Assembly (NCBI RefSeq): GCF_963676815.1 | Contig: NZ_OY781365.1 | Span: forward strand, 4,622,501-4,686,500 | DNA length: 64,000 nt | Direction of reading: 5' to 3' | Source: an uncultured Draconibacterium sp. | Lineage (GTDB): Bacteria > Bacteroidota > Bacteroidia > Bacteroidales > Prolixibacteraceae | Shown here: positions 36,425 to 45,249 of the stretch, piece after piece | Numbering within the stretch: position 1 is the first letter of the stretch | How the letters are laid out: every line of letters starts with the position of its first letter | The notes under the pieces: generated by a model | What the model was told of the DNA's origin: nothing | The model's database searches: none | What the model saw: only the letters and a program-made list of their open reading frames with translations | Position numbers and translations under genes: made by a program

Positions 36425-37388
36425 GCAGTTTGTTCCTCATTGTATTTTCTCCTGTTGATCCAATAAAAAAGGTTAGTGATATTTCATGCGACCCGTAGCT
36501 GTAATTCGACAGCTTTGATAGGGTATAATCAAAACTATAGCCAAACTGAAACCTCTCCCGGGCAATTCCTACCAAGGCAATTATAGCATCAGGGCGGGTA
36601 TCTATATTATTCCTGAACCAGCCTCCAAACAAAAATGATTTCTCAATCATGTAAATTCCAAAATTAAGTTGCTTAAAAGCCCCTTGTTGTTGATAAAGAA
36701 TATTTGGTGAAAGTGTAAATCGCCTCGATAATAAATCATGATGAAAACGATGCAGGCGAGTACCTGCATGTACGGTTATTTTCATCGGAACTTTTCCTTT
36801 ATTGTCGCCTTTGTGAATCGATTCGTCAGGAGTTGTTAAATGATGTAAACTGGCACCCCAGAAAACATTTCGGTGCTGCCCGACTGCTCCAATTGCAAAG
36901 TCAGGATAACTGGTACTACCTTCGTACAGTTGGGCAATTCCCGCATCTGAAACAACACCCGAAAGTTGATCGATCTCTTAAGGGAAAATCAGTCCGTTTG
37001 TGTCGAACTGTTTTCTTACAATTCCCGCATTTAATCCCAGGGTTACAAAACTTTCAAGGCCAACTTGCAAATGGTAAGAATAGGCAAGTGTTGCCGAACT
37101 TGTTGTTATAATATTGTTTGGTTCCCGATCGTGATAGGCCTGAAATCCAATACCTGCATTTCGTTTTTTTAAGAGAAAATCATATGATAGCGCATAAGTT
37201 GTAAACGAATTGCCTTTTTGGGGCCATTGGTTACGGTAGTTAATTACCATTCGTGGTAATTCGGTAGTACCTGCAAAAGCCGGATTAAGGTGGAGTGGGT
37301 TTGCAAAAAACTGAGAGTAACCGGGATCCTGAGCAAAAACCACACACGGAAATAGCAATAGTGAAAATAACAACTTTTTGAAGTTCAT
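36408..37388 (-). pseudogene. PorP/SprF-family T9SS membrane protein, interrupted by in-frame TAA
   Basis: A 327-codon frame on the minus strand with one internal stop, TAA at 36978-36980. Before it: signal peptide (LLFPCVVFA), QDPGYSQFFANPLHLNPAFA, and the strand-rich body to RKQFDTNGLIFP. After it, in the same frame: EIDQLSGVVSDAGIAQLYEG, GAVGQHRNVFWGASLHHLTT, then the rest of a PorP/SprF barrel to the normal end. Length and motifs are otherwise intact, so a single nonsense change (for example from GAA or CAA) is the likeliest cause, or a sequencing error. Neighbour of a second, intact family member. Confidence 0.85.
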
Positions 37389-37433
37389 TAAGTTTATCCC
37401 GGTTTAAATGAGTCGTGAAAATACAAAATCATA

Positions 37434-38414
37434 TTAGTTTTTGCCGGGTGCCCAAGGATTATTTTTTGAGTAATTGAATGGTGGAACAACAATGTTTAGC
37501 GATAGTTCGTACATTACTGCTGTATTGTCCGAAATGCCGGGGATTCCCATGCCTGCATTCAGGTTTAATCGTACAAAATTATGGCGGTATCCAATTGTTC
37601 CGCCTATGGTGTGGATATTGTTCGTAAAGTCGTTTTGAATAAAAAATCCCCATGTTTTATCTGTTTGTTCCGATACCAGTCGTAATCGGCTAAAAAAAGC
37701 TTCTTCGTGGTAGAAAATTACCAGCTCTGGCGATAGAAGTATTGACCTGGAATAAAGATCGCGAATTCTTTTGTTCATTTTTTTCGCGATGTACAGTGTA
37801 AAGCTTGCGGGTGTTGGCGATTCCTGCGGGTCAAGAGCATCAGTGGCAATATTAACCCGATAGGGCATTGCTGCCGTTAAACCCAGTTGCAAGCTATTAT
37901 TGGTCCATAAAAAACCAACCTGAGGTTTGATGATTGAGTACCTAAGAAATGCTTTTCCCGGAAGACTGGAGTAATCGTTCTCGTCGGTTATTACTTTGTC
38001 AAGAAAAGCAACTGTAAATTGTTTAGTTGCAGCAACAATATTCATCCCGGCCGAGAGAAGTATTTTTCCGTTTTTCGTTTTTATGGGAAAGCCGGAATAA
38101 GCAAAACCAAAGGATGATGTGCTGATATTTCTTGCGCTGATTAATCCCTGGTTGAAACTCAGATTTACACCTCCTTTTAGTTTGTCGGAGTACGAATCCC
38201 AGGATGCATAAAACAGGTTGTAGGTTTGCTCGCTGTTTACAAAATAATACTGGTTTCCGGTGTGGTATGAATTGTTGTTGTCAAATCCGGCCAGCGAGGG
38301 ATTTATTGCCAGCCGGTTGCCAAACGGAATCAAATAATTTTCGGTTTGTGCACGACTTTGTATTCCTAAAAACATCAGGAAGAAGCAAAGTATTATTTGT
38401 GGCTTATACCGCAA
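37434..38414 (-). CDS. PorP/SprF-family T9SS outer membrane protein
   Basis: 326 residues with a signal peptide ending QSRAQ and the family hallmark near the mature N-terminus, LAINPSLAGFDNNNSYHTGN (compare LHLNPAFAG in its neighbour). The body is beta-rich (KGGVNLSFNQGLISARNIST, FGFAYSGFPIKTKNGKILLS). PorP/SprF proteins are anchors or docking barrels for type B T9SS clients; the lectin-domain surface protein next door is the natural partner. It is 45 bp upstream of the interrupted paralogue, in the same orientation. Confidence 0.9.
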   Translation of the reverse strand: MRYKPQIILCFFLMFLGIQSRAQTENYLIPFGNRLAINPSLAGFDNNNSYHTGNQYYFVNSEQTYNLFYASWDSYSDKLKGGVNLSFNQGLISARNISTSSFGFAYSGFPIKTKNGKILLSAGMNIVAATKQFTVAFLDKVITDENDYSSLPGKAFLRYSIIKPQVGFLWTNNSLQLGLTAAMPYRVNIATDALDPQESPTPASFTLYIAKKMNKRIRDLYSRSILLSPELVIFYHEEAFFSRLRLVSEQTDKTWGFFIQNDFTNNIHTIGGTIGYRHNFVRLNLNAGMGIPGISDNTAVMYELSLNIVVPPFNYSKNNPWAPGKN

Positions 38415-38426
38415 GGTGAAAAACTG

Positions 38427-38933
38427 TCAGGTGGATAGTTTTAATAATTCCTCCAGAAGATACGCTTTTTGCTCGTCGGCAACTTTTAAAGCGGCTGCCA
38501 TTTTTAGCTTTATTGGCTTCATCACTTCTGCCGAGGGAAAAGTTTCCATATTATCAATCACAGTGAATGCTTCAAAAGCAGTTTCCCAGTTTTCGCTAAT
38601 CACAATGTTCACAAAAACTTCAATATGGTCAGAAAAATCCAATCCGTTTTGCCAGCAAACTGTAGCTATATTTTTCCGAATCGGCTGAAAATGTTCTTCT
38701 TGCAAGGCGTTTATAAAAACCGGAATGGTTTCTTTATCTTTTACCGTTCCCAATAATTTCTGAATTTGAGTTTCTACCTCACTTTCGCAGCCGGCAACCA
38801 GTAATTCAAATAAAATGGGCAAATAGTCTTTATTGCCACTTTCTTTTAGTTTGTTAAGTGCAGCCAGCACCTGGTCTTTATCGGCCGAGAAAAGCTGCGT
38901 TTTTATTGTCGGATTTATTTTTGTCTTATTCAT
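38427..38933 (-). CDS. HEAT-like repeat protein
   Basis: 168 residues, soluble, all-helical in appearance. Repeats such as LAALNKLKESGNKDYLPILF, VKDKETIPVFINALQEEHFQ and NWETAFEAFTVIDNMETFPS resemble degenerate HEAT repeats. No signal peptide or membrane helix. Function unknown, probably a protein-binding scaffold. It ends upstream of the PorP gene with 12 bp between start and stop, so the three minus-strand genes may form one transcript. Confidence 0.72.
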   Translation of the reverse strand: MNKTKINPTIKTQLFSADKDQVLAALNKLKESGNKDYLPILFELLVAGCESEVETQIQKLLGTVKDKETIPVFINALQEEHFQPIRKNIATVCWQNGLDFSDHIEVFVNIVISENWETAFEAFTVIDNMETFPSAEVMKPIKLKMAAALKVADEQKAYLLEELLKLST

Positions 38934-39017
38934 ATTTACTATTCTTCAGAGCATGCAAATTTAAGGTATAAAATACGCCAAAACAAAGTACTAGCATAAA
39001 TGTTTGGGCATATTATT

Positions 39018-39025
39018 TACCTTTG
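39018..39025 (+). promoter_or_regulatory. Candidate -7 element just before the MATE gene
   Basis: TACCTTTG matches TAnnTTTG and ends 8 bp before the ATG at 39034, which would give a very short leader. No -33 match at the proper distance. Confidence 0.3.
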
Positions 39026-39033
39026 TGCTCCTC

Positions 39034-40404
39034 ATGAAGAATATTGACGAACTACGGGAGGCTCATGTTGGGCGATTAATGCTCAAATATTTTATCCCTG
39101 CATTTATTGGAGTTTTTGTAAATGCGCTGTACAATATTGTCGATCGAATTTTTATTGGACAGGGAGTTGGTGCTGAAGCATTATCGGGTATATCGGTAAT
39201 TTTTCCGGTTATGCTAATAATGATGGGTTTTGGTATGCTCATTGGAATAGGTACCAGCGTTTATGTTTCTATTAACCTTGGTAAAAAGGATATGGAACGA
39301 GCGGAACAAACACTGGGAACCAGTTTTATTCTAATGATTGTGGCTTCGGTTCTTATTATGGTTGTTACCTACTCGCTTAAAGTACCAATTCTTCGTTCGT
39401 TTGGCTCAACCGAAGAAACATTTCAATATGCTAATGATTACCTCGATATTATTCTTGCAGGAGTTGCATTTATGGTTATCGGATTTTCATTAAACAATGT
39501 AATTCGCTCAGAAGGAAACGCCCGTGTGGCAATGGTTTCAATGTTGTTAAGTTCAATTACGAATATTATTCTTGATCCCATTTTTATTTTTGTTCTCGAT
39601 ATGGGCGTAAAAGGTGCGGCTTACGCAACAGTTATTTCAATGTTTGTTTTAATGTTGTGGGTGTTGTATCATTTTATTAAAAGTAAGCGTGCAGTAGTTA
39701 GGATGCGGTTAAAATATTTAACTATTAACTGGGGAATTACCCTTGAAATTCTTGCCATCGGAATGGCACCTTTTTCGATGCAAATTGCCGGTAGTTTTGT
39801 GCAAGGGCTGCTAAATAAAAAGCTAATTGATTTTGGTGGCGACCTGGCGGTAGGAGCAATGGGAATTATTAACTCGGTTCTTACGCTGGTAATTATGGCA
39901 ATTGTTGCATTAAATATGGCCTCTCAACCAATTATTGGTTTTAACTACGGAGCAAAATCAGTTCAGCGAATTAAGGATACGTTGAAGATTACACTCATTG
40001 CAGCCACGCTTATTGCAGTTGTGTCGTATGCTTTAATTGAGGCTTTCCCCGGATATATAATAGTTGTATTTAATAACGATAGCGAGGTACTGTACAATAT
40101 TGCAACGCGGGGATTACGATTGGTTATTCTTGCTTTGCCTCTTGTTGGTTTTCAGGTGGTGGCTTCTAACTTTTTTCAGGCCATTGGAAAAGCCGGGCTT
40201 TCAATGTTTGCAACTGTTTTTCGGCAGGTAATTATGCTCATCCCTCTTATATACATTTTACCGGGTTTTTTCGATATCGATGGCATTTGGATCAGTTATC
40301 CGGTGGCCGATACCATGTCGGCAATTGTGGTTGGATTTATCCTGTATCGCGAATGGAAACGCTTACCTTTAATTATTGACGCAAATGATACGGAAGAGAA
40401 TTAA
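39034..40404 (+). CDS. MATE-family multidrug/Na+ efflux transporter
   Basis: 456 residues from the ATG at 39034; a TTG 30 bp earlier is less likely. Twelve hydrophobic segments in two related halves (FIPAFIGVFVNALYNIVDRI in TM1 and IEILAIGMAPF-like ITLEILAIGMAPFSMQIAGS in the second half) are diagnostic of the MatE fold. Typical motifs IDRIFIGQGVGAEALSGISV and GIINSVLTLVIMAIVALNMA are present. Exports cationic compounds in exchange for Na+ or H+; substrate unknown. The next gene overlaps its 3' end. Confidence 0.93.
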   Translation: MKNIDELREAHVGRLMLKYFIPAFIGVFVNALYNIVDRIFIGQGVGAEALSGISVIFPVMLIMMGFGMLIGIGTSVYVSINLGKKDMERAEQTLGTSFILMIVASVLIMVVTYSLKVPILRSFGSTEETFQYANDYLDIILAGVAFMVIGFSLNNVIRSEGNARVAMVSMLLSSITNIILDPIFIFVLDMGVKGAAYATVISMFVLMLWVLYHFIKSKRAVVRMRLKYLTINWGITLEILAIGMAPFSMQIAGSFVQGLLNKKLIDFGGDLAVGAMGIINSVLTLVIMAIVALNMASQPIIGFNYGAKSVQRIKDTLKITLIAATLIAVVSYALIEAFPGYIIVVFNNDSEVLYNIATRGLRLVILALPLVGFQVVASNFFQAIGKAGLSMFATVFRQVIMLIPLIYILPGFFDIDGIWISYPVADTMSAIVVGFILYREWKRLPLIIDANDTEEN

Positions 40405-40798
40405 ATTCATCATTCTTTTGTCAATTCTGGTTTTCACTTTTTATAGTCTTTTTGTAGAGCCTGAAATATTGAGCCTTCAACTTTCTAAAACATATAATAT
40501 TCCCTTAGGTAGTTTTATTTCGTGGAGTGCAATAGTTACATACACGCTTCTTATTCACAATTTTATTAGTAACTCAACAAAATCATTATTATCAAAAATA
40601 ATAACGATTTCAAGTCGGGTTAATCTGATAATAGCACTAATGTGGCTGCCTGTAACTTTTGGCTTATCCGGTAACCTGGCGTTTAATTTTCAAAATAAAC
40701 CTTTAGCCTATAAAATATGGATTGGCTACACTCTTCTGCTAATCATTATTCCAATTCTTATACTGCTTCTTAACTCTATTGGAAAGAAATTGAAATAA
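40385..40798 (+). CDS. Small integral membrane protein, unknown
   Basis: 137 residues from the ATG at 40385, overlapping the MATE stop by 20 bp, which implies translational coupling. Four hydrophobic stretches are visible: FIILLSILVFTFYSLFV, FISWSAIVTYTLLIHNFI, VNLIIALMWLPVTFGL, and IWIGYTLLLIIIPILILLLN. No family recognised. It may modulate the exporter or simply share its transcript. Confidence 0.7.
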   Translation: MIRKRIKFIILLSILVFTFYSLFVEPEILSLQLSKTYNIPLGSFISWSAIVTYTLLIHNFISNSTKSLLSKIITISSRVNLIIALMWLPVTFGLSGNLAFNFQNKPLAYKIWIGYTLLLIIIPILILLLNSIGKKLK

Positions 40799-40876
40799 TA
40801 ATTCTAAATGTAAAATTATTTTGAAATTATGTTCTTTTATCTGACTTTCGTCAAGTGTAATTCATGTATTTATAAT

Positions 40877-40884
40877 TACATTTG
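40877..40884 (+). promoter_or_regulatory. Candidate -7 element before the OsmC gene
   Basis: TACATTTG matches TAnnTTTG, 28 bp before the ATG. The upstream element is weak (GTG at 40855-40857, 19 bp away). Confidence 0.4.
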
Positions 40885-40911
40885 TTCATTATAATTCAAA
40901 AGTTAGTAGTT

Positions 40912-41358
40912 ATGGCAATTTCAACAATAAAAGTTAGCGGAGAAATGGGCCGCACCTTTTCAACTCAAATCAATTGTTCTCATCCATTTGTTATCGACCA
41001 ACCCAAAATGGCTGGTGGAAATGATGAAGGTCCTAATCCTTTGGAAATATTTTTGTGCTCGTTGCCGGCATGTATTTGTGCCATCGGACGAATAATTGCT
41101 CAGCAACGAAGAATTAAACTTAATGGCATAAGTGTTACGGCAGAAGGCGATATTGATAAGGATTTTCTGCTTGGGAAAACAACCGAAGGACGCGCCGGAT
41201 TTACTGAGATTAGAAGTTATGTTGCAATTGATGCAGACCTGACAACAGAAGAGAAGCGAAGTTTTTTAGATGACATTGCTGCTCGTTGTCCGATTGCAGA
41301 TAATATTGCTAAAAGTTCTGTGATTAAACCGGTTGTAGTAGAAGATGCAACTGTTTAA
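40912..41358 (+). CDS. OsmC/Ohr-family protein
   Basis: 148 residues from the ATG at 40912. The OsmC pattern is clear: GPNPLEIFLCSLPACICAIG with a redox cysteine, ISVTAEGDIDKDFLLG, FTEIRSYVAIDADLTTEEKR and the second cysteine in AARCPIADNIAKSS. OsmC-fold proteins reduce organic hydroperoxides using a cysteine pair. The first helix holds three cysteines (C-SLPA-C-I-C), so which one pairs with the late cysteine is unclear. Convergent with uvrA, sharing a bidirectional terminator. Confidence 0.9.
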   Translation: MAISTIKVSGEMGRTFSTQINCSHPFVIDQPKMAGGNDEGPNPLEIFLCSLPACICAIGRIIAQQRRIKLNGISVTAEGDIDKDFLLGKTTEGRAGFTEIRSYVAIDADLTTEEKRSFLDDIAARCPIADNIAKSSVIKPVVVEDATV

Positions 41359-41377
41359 ATAGTGAGATTTTAATGGT

Positions 41378-41407
41378 AAAAGAGCCGCCTGTTGAGGCGG
41401 CTCTTTT
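41378..41407. terminator. Bidirectional terminator between OsmC gene and uvrA
   Basis: Perfect 13-bp stem (41378-41390 with 41395-41407), loop GTTG, T-run on the plus side and an A-run on the other, which serves the minus-strand uvrA transcript. Confidence 0.93.
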
Positions 41408-41408
41408 T

Positions 41409-44207
41409 TTATAATTTCTCTTTTAATGCTACTGCAGTATACGAGTTTTTCTCTTCAATCAATTTCTCGGGAGTACCTGCAAATACTAAGTTTCCGCCCT
41501 TGTCACCGCCTTCGGGTCCCAAATCGATTATCCAGTCGGCTGACTTAATAACATCCATATTGTGTTCGATAATAAGGATTGAATGTCCGCGTGATATCAG
41601 GGCATTAAACGAATCAAGCAGTTTACGAATGTCGTGAAAATGCAAGCCTGTGGTTGGTTCATCAAAGATAAAAAGTGTGGGCGAGTCTTTTTCTTTAGCA
41701 AGAAATGATGCCAGTTTAACACGCTGGCTTTCACCTCCTGAAAGAGTACTTGATGCCTGCCCAAGTTTTATATATCCCAAACCAACATCCTGAAGAGGCT
41801 GAAGACGTTTGGTGATTTTCTTTTCAGTTGAACTTTTTCCTTGCTTAAAAAGTTCAATGGCCGAGTTAACGGTTAAATTCAGGATGTCGTCAACATTCAG
41901 GTCTTTGTATTTTACGTCTAAAATATCTTCCTTAAAACGTTTTCCTCCACAGCTTTCGCATAGCAAATAAACATCGGCCAAAAACTGCATTTCAACTTTA
42001 ATGGTGCCTTCTCCCTGGCATTCATCGCAACGCCCGCCATCAACATTAAACGAAAAATGAGATGGTTTAAGGCCCTGTATTTTTGATGCCTGTTGTTCTG
42101 AAAGTAATTTTCTTATCTCGTCATAAGCTTTCAGGTAGGTAACCGGGTTTGATCTGGAAGATTTACCAATTGGATTCTGATCGATGAACTCGATGGCGTT
42201 TATCATTTTATAGTCGCCCAAAATGGCATCGTGATGTCCTGTTTTTTCGCCATAGCCACCCAGTATTTTTGTTAGGGCAGGAGTGAGTATTTTCGAAACT
42301 AACGACGATTTTCCCGATCCACTAACACCGGTAATTACCGTGAGTGTATTCAGCGGAAATTTTACGTTTATATTTTTCAAGTTGTTTTCTCTTGCACCAA
42401 CTATTTCAATAACGTTAGTCCATTTTCTTCGCCTGTCCGGAACAGGAATTTCTTCAATTCCAGTGAGGTATTTTGTTGTAAGGCTTTCAGGGCTTTGTAC
42501 TAACTTTTCGTGTGATCCCTGAAATACAACTTCTCCTCCGTGTTGACCTGCCAGCGGGCCAATATCTATAACTTCATCGGCTGCACGAATTATTTCTTCG
42601 TCGTGTTCTACAACCAGTACGGTGTTCCCAATTTTTTTCAGGCGTTGCAGCACCTTAATTAGTTTTTCGGTATCTCGCGAGTGTAGCCCGATACTGGGTT
42701 CGTCTAAAATATACAGCGAGCCCACCAAGCTGCTGCCCAGCGAGGTTGCCAGGTTTATTCGTTGTGATTCGCCACCAGACAAAGTCGACGATAAGCGGTT
42801 AAGCGTAAGGTATCCTAAACCTACGTCGTTAAGAAATTCAAGTCGATTATTGATTTCGATGAGAATACGCTTTGCAATACTTCTTTCGTGTTCCGACAAG
42901 TTTATTTGCAAAAAGAATTCCTTAAGTTCCTCAACCGGCATTAATACAATTTCCTGCAACGATTTTCCCGCAACTTTTACATAGCCGGCCTCCTTTTTCA
43001 AACGGCTTCCTTTACACTCGGGGCAAATGGTTTTTCCCCTGTAGCGCGATAACATTACACGATATTGTATTTTGTAACTTCCTTCTTCAAGATGTTTAAA
43101 GAACTGGTTCAGACCTTCAAAATATTGATTGCCGGTCCAAATCAGAAACTTCTGTTCTTCAGTTAATTCGTAAAAAGGTTTGTGAATGGGAAAGTTAAAT
43201 TTCTCTGCCGAATAAATTAACTCATTTTTCCACTTACTCATTTTCTCGCCTTTCCAGCACGCAATAGCATCCTGGTATATCGACAGCGATTTATTGGGGA
43301 TAACCAAATCTTCATCAATCCCAATTACTTTACCATATCCCTCGCAGGTGGGGCAGGCGCCAACTGGATTATTAAAACTAAACATGTGAACCGTTGGTTC
43401 TTCAAATTCAATTCCATCGGCTTCAAATCGATTCGAAAAGTGTTTGGATTCAGTACTGTTATTTTTGTACACCTTTACAACACATTCTCCATGGCCTTCG
43501 TAAAATGCGGTTTGTACCGAGTCGGCCAGCCTGCTTTGCGTATCTTCGTCGTGTTTCACGGCAGCCCGGTCGATAACCAGGTTGCAGCTTCCGTTGCAAA
43601 AATCGGTGCTATCTGCTTTTACCAATTCGTCAATACGCTTTATTTCATCGTTAGTTTCAATTCGCGAAAATCCTTGTTGCATCAATAATTCAACCTCTTG
43701 TAGCATTGACCGTCCGCTTTTAGCTTTCAAAGGCGCAACAATAATTAGTCGTGTTCCTTCTTCAAAATTATTGATATAATCAACAACATCGGTTACACTG
43801 TTTCGCGAAACTAATTGCCCCGATACCGGTGAAATGGTTTGCCCAACGCGCGCATAAAGTAGCTTGAGGTAATCGTAAATCTCGGTTGATGTTCCAACAG
43901 TCGATCGCGGATTTCGGGTATTTACTTTTTGCTCGATTGCAATGGCAGGCGGAATTCCATTAATAAAATCAACTTCGGGTTTATTAATTCTTCCCAAAAA
44001 CTGTCGGGCATACGATGAAAGACTTTCCACATAGCGACGTTGTCCTTCGGCAAAAAGTGTGTCAAATGCCAACGAAGACTTTCCGGAACCGGAAACTCCG
44101 GTAACCACGATAAATTTATTTCGGGGAATTTTTAAGCTTATATTTTTTAGATTATGAACCCTTGCGTTCTGAATCTCAATGTATTTAGCATTCTTGCTAT
44201 TCGACAT
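41409..44207 (-). CDS. uvrA: Excinuclease ABC subunit A
   Basis: DNA damage-recognition ATPase of nucleotide excision repair. 932 residues with two ABC modules: Walker A GVSGSGKSSLAFDTLFAEGQ near residue 36 and GVSGSGKSSLVSKI near 640; two ABC signatures (STLSGGESQRINLATSL and STLSGGESQRVKLASFLA); zinc-finger cysteine pairs in CPTCEGYG and CPECKGSR, and CDECQGEG and CESCGGKR. Normal length and complete. The C-terminus ends just inside the shared terminator. Confidence 0.98.
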   Translation of the reverse strand: MSNSKNAKYIEIQNARVHNLKNISLKIPRNKFIVVTGVSGSGKSSLAFDTLFAEGQRRYVESLSSYARQFLGRINKPEVDFINGIPPAIAIEQKVNTRNPRSTVGTSTEIYDYLKLLYARVGQTISPVSGQLVSRNSVTDVVDYINNFEEGTRLIIVAPLKAKSGRSMLQEVELLMQQGFSRIETNDEIKRIDELVKADSTDFCNGSCNLVIDRAAVKHDEDTQSRLADSVQTAFYEGHGECVVKVYKNNSTESKHFSNRFEADGIEFEEPTVHMFSFNNPVGACPTCEGYGKVIGIDEDLVIPNKSLSIYQDAIACWKGEKMSKWKNELIYSAEKFNFPIHKPFYELTEEQKFLIWTGNQYFEGLNQFFKHLEEGSYKIQYRVMLSRYRGKTICPECKGSRLKKEAGYVKVAGKSLQEIVLMPVEELKEFFLQINLSEHERSIAKRILIEINNRLEFLNDVGLGYLTLNRLSSTLSGGESQRINLATSLGSSLVGSLYILDEPSIGLHSRDTEKLIKVLQRLKKIGNTVLVVEHDEEIIRAADEVIDIGPLAGQHGGEVVFQGSHEKLVQSPESLTTKYLTGIEEIPVPDRRRKWTNVIEIVGARENNLKNINVKFPLNTLTVITGVSGSGKSSLVSKILTPALTKILGGYGEKTGHHDAILGDYKMINAIEFIDQNPIGKSSRSNPVTYLKAYDEIRKLLSEQQASKIQGLKPSHFSFNVDGGRCDECQGEGTIKVEMQFLADVYLLCESCGGKRFKEDILDVKYKDLNVDDILNLTVNSAIELFKQGKSSTEKKITKRLQPLQDVGLGYIKLGQASSTLSGGESQRVKLASFLAKEKDSPTLFIFDEPTTGLHFHDIRKLLDSFNALISRGHSILIIEHNMDVIKSADWIIDLGPEGGDKGGNLVFAGTPEKLIEEKNSYTAVALKEKL

Positions 44208-44368
44208 AATTTTTAATAAAATGCGATAAAATGTTTGAAAAACTTGCTATTGTCAGTAAAATGTTTCATTTTTGGACGGTACAAAATTAGAATAATAGTT
44301 TTACTACACTAAAAATTGAACGCCTATAGATAAACTTTACTTTTTTATTTACACATAAATAGAAGGTA

Positions 44369-44962
44369 ATGTTCAGACTCGACAAACTGAACGATAATGA
44401 ACTCGTTCAACGATTTATTCAAGGCGATCATGAATCACTTGAGACATTAATAGTACGACACAAGAGCAGAGTATACTCGTATATTTTGTTGATTGTTAAG
44501 AATCAGGATTTAGCGGAAGATATCTTTCAGGATACTTTTATTAAAGTTATACGCTCCTTGAAAAGAGGAAAATACGTAGAAAACGGTAAATTTGTTTCCT
44601 GGGTGCTTCGTATCGCTCATAATCTTATCATCGATCATTTTAGAAAAGAGAAGTTACAGGGAACCATCTCTAACGACAGTTCGGAGGTTGATATCTTCAA
44701 TTCTCAAAAGTTTTCAGAAGAAACAATTGAAGATCAAATGGTTTATTCTCAGATTTTAAATGAAGTGAAACACCTGGTAAAAGAGTTGCCCGAAGACCAG
44801 CAGCAGGTAATATATATGCGGCACTACATGGGGCTTAGCTTTAAAGAGATTGCGGAGCAAACCGATGTTAGTATAAACACTGCGTTGGGAAGAATGCGCT
44901 ATGCACTAATAAACCTCAGAAAACTTGTTGATGAGAAAAAACTGAATCTGACAGCTGTTTAA
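44369..44962 (+). CDS. ECF sigma-70 factor (RpoE-like, non-PUL type)
   Basis: 197 residues. Region 2: NDNELVQRFIQGDHESLETL, QDLAEDIFQDTFIKVIRSLK, FVSWVLRIAHNLIIDHFRKE. Region 4: VKELPEDQQQVIYMRHYMGL with the helix-turn-helix FKEIAEQTDVSINTALGRMR. No FecR gene follows, unlike the PUL sigma factor; instead a 62-residue protein is 56 bp downstream. General sigma factors of this kind are widespread in Bacteroidota and act in envelope or oxidative stress. Regulon unknown. Confidence 0.93.
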   Translation: MFRLDKLNDNELVQRFIQGDHESLETLIVRHKSRVYSYILLIVKNQDLAEDIFQDTFIKVIRSLKRGKYVENGKFVSWVLRIAHNLIIDHFRKEKLQGTISNDSSEVDIFNSQKFSEETIEDQMVYSQILNEVKHLVKELPEDQQQVIYMRHYMGLSFKEIAEQTDVSINTALGRMRYALINLRKLVDEKKLNLTAV

Positions 44963-45018
44963 CTTTCGTTAACACAATAATAGAGTTGGAGGGGCGTTTT
45001 AAAAGAAAATTATTAAAA

Positions 45019-45207
45019 ATGCCTATGGTAAAAAACTCTACTTTAATTTATTTTGTAAACGACATTCAATGTAATTTTGAAGAGGAAACAAAAGAGATGG
45101 ACTACGAACCATCGGAAAAAACAGTAAATAACATCATGAATTTTGCCCGCTCGTACGATGTGATGGAAACAAAGTACACGGGAGATGTAGAAATGATTTT
45201 GAATTAA
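45019..45207 (+). CDS. Small hypothetical protein downstream of ECF sigma factor
   Basis: 62 residues from the ATG at 45019 (a second ATG at 45025 is possible). Acidic, soluble, no membrane helix: STLIYFVNDIQCNFEEETKE, then DYEPSEKTVNNIMNFARSYD. Gap to the sigma stop is 56 bp and a terminator follows, so the two are probably a two-gene operon. It lacks the membrane anchor of ordinary anti-sigma factors, but a small acidic partner could bind the basic sigma factor. Inference only. Confidence 0.7.
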   Translation: MPMVKNSTLIYFVNDIQCNFEEETKEMDYEPSEKTVNNIMNFARSYDVMETKYTGDVEMILN

Positions 45208-45212
45208 GAAAT

Positions 45213-45237
45213 AAAGGCACCGATGAGGTGCCTTTTT
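45213..45237 (+). terminator. Terminator after the sigma/62-residue gene pair
   Basis: AAAGGCACC (45213-45221) pairs with GGTGCCTTT (45227-45235), loop GATGA, T-run. Confidence 0.88.
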
Positions 45238-45249
45238 CGTTTTTGCTAT

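Noticed and set aside
36978..36980. Programmed stop-codon readthrough in the PorP gene
   Set aside because: No downstream hairpin or readthrough context is seen, and UAA is the least leaky stop; a mutation or error is simpler.
44986..45018. Longer 73-residue start of the small protein after the ECF sigma factor
   Set aside because: It uses a TTG start and adds a basic segment directly after the sigma gene; the ATG at 45019 is more likely.
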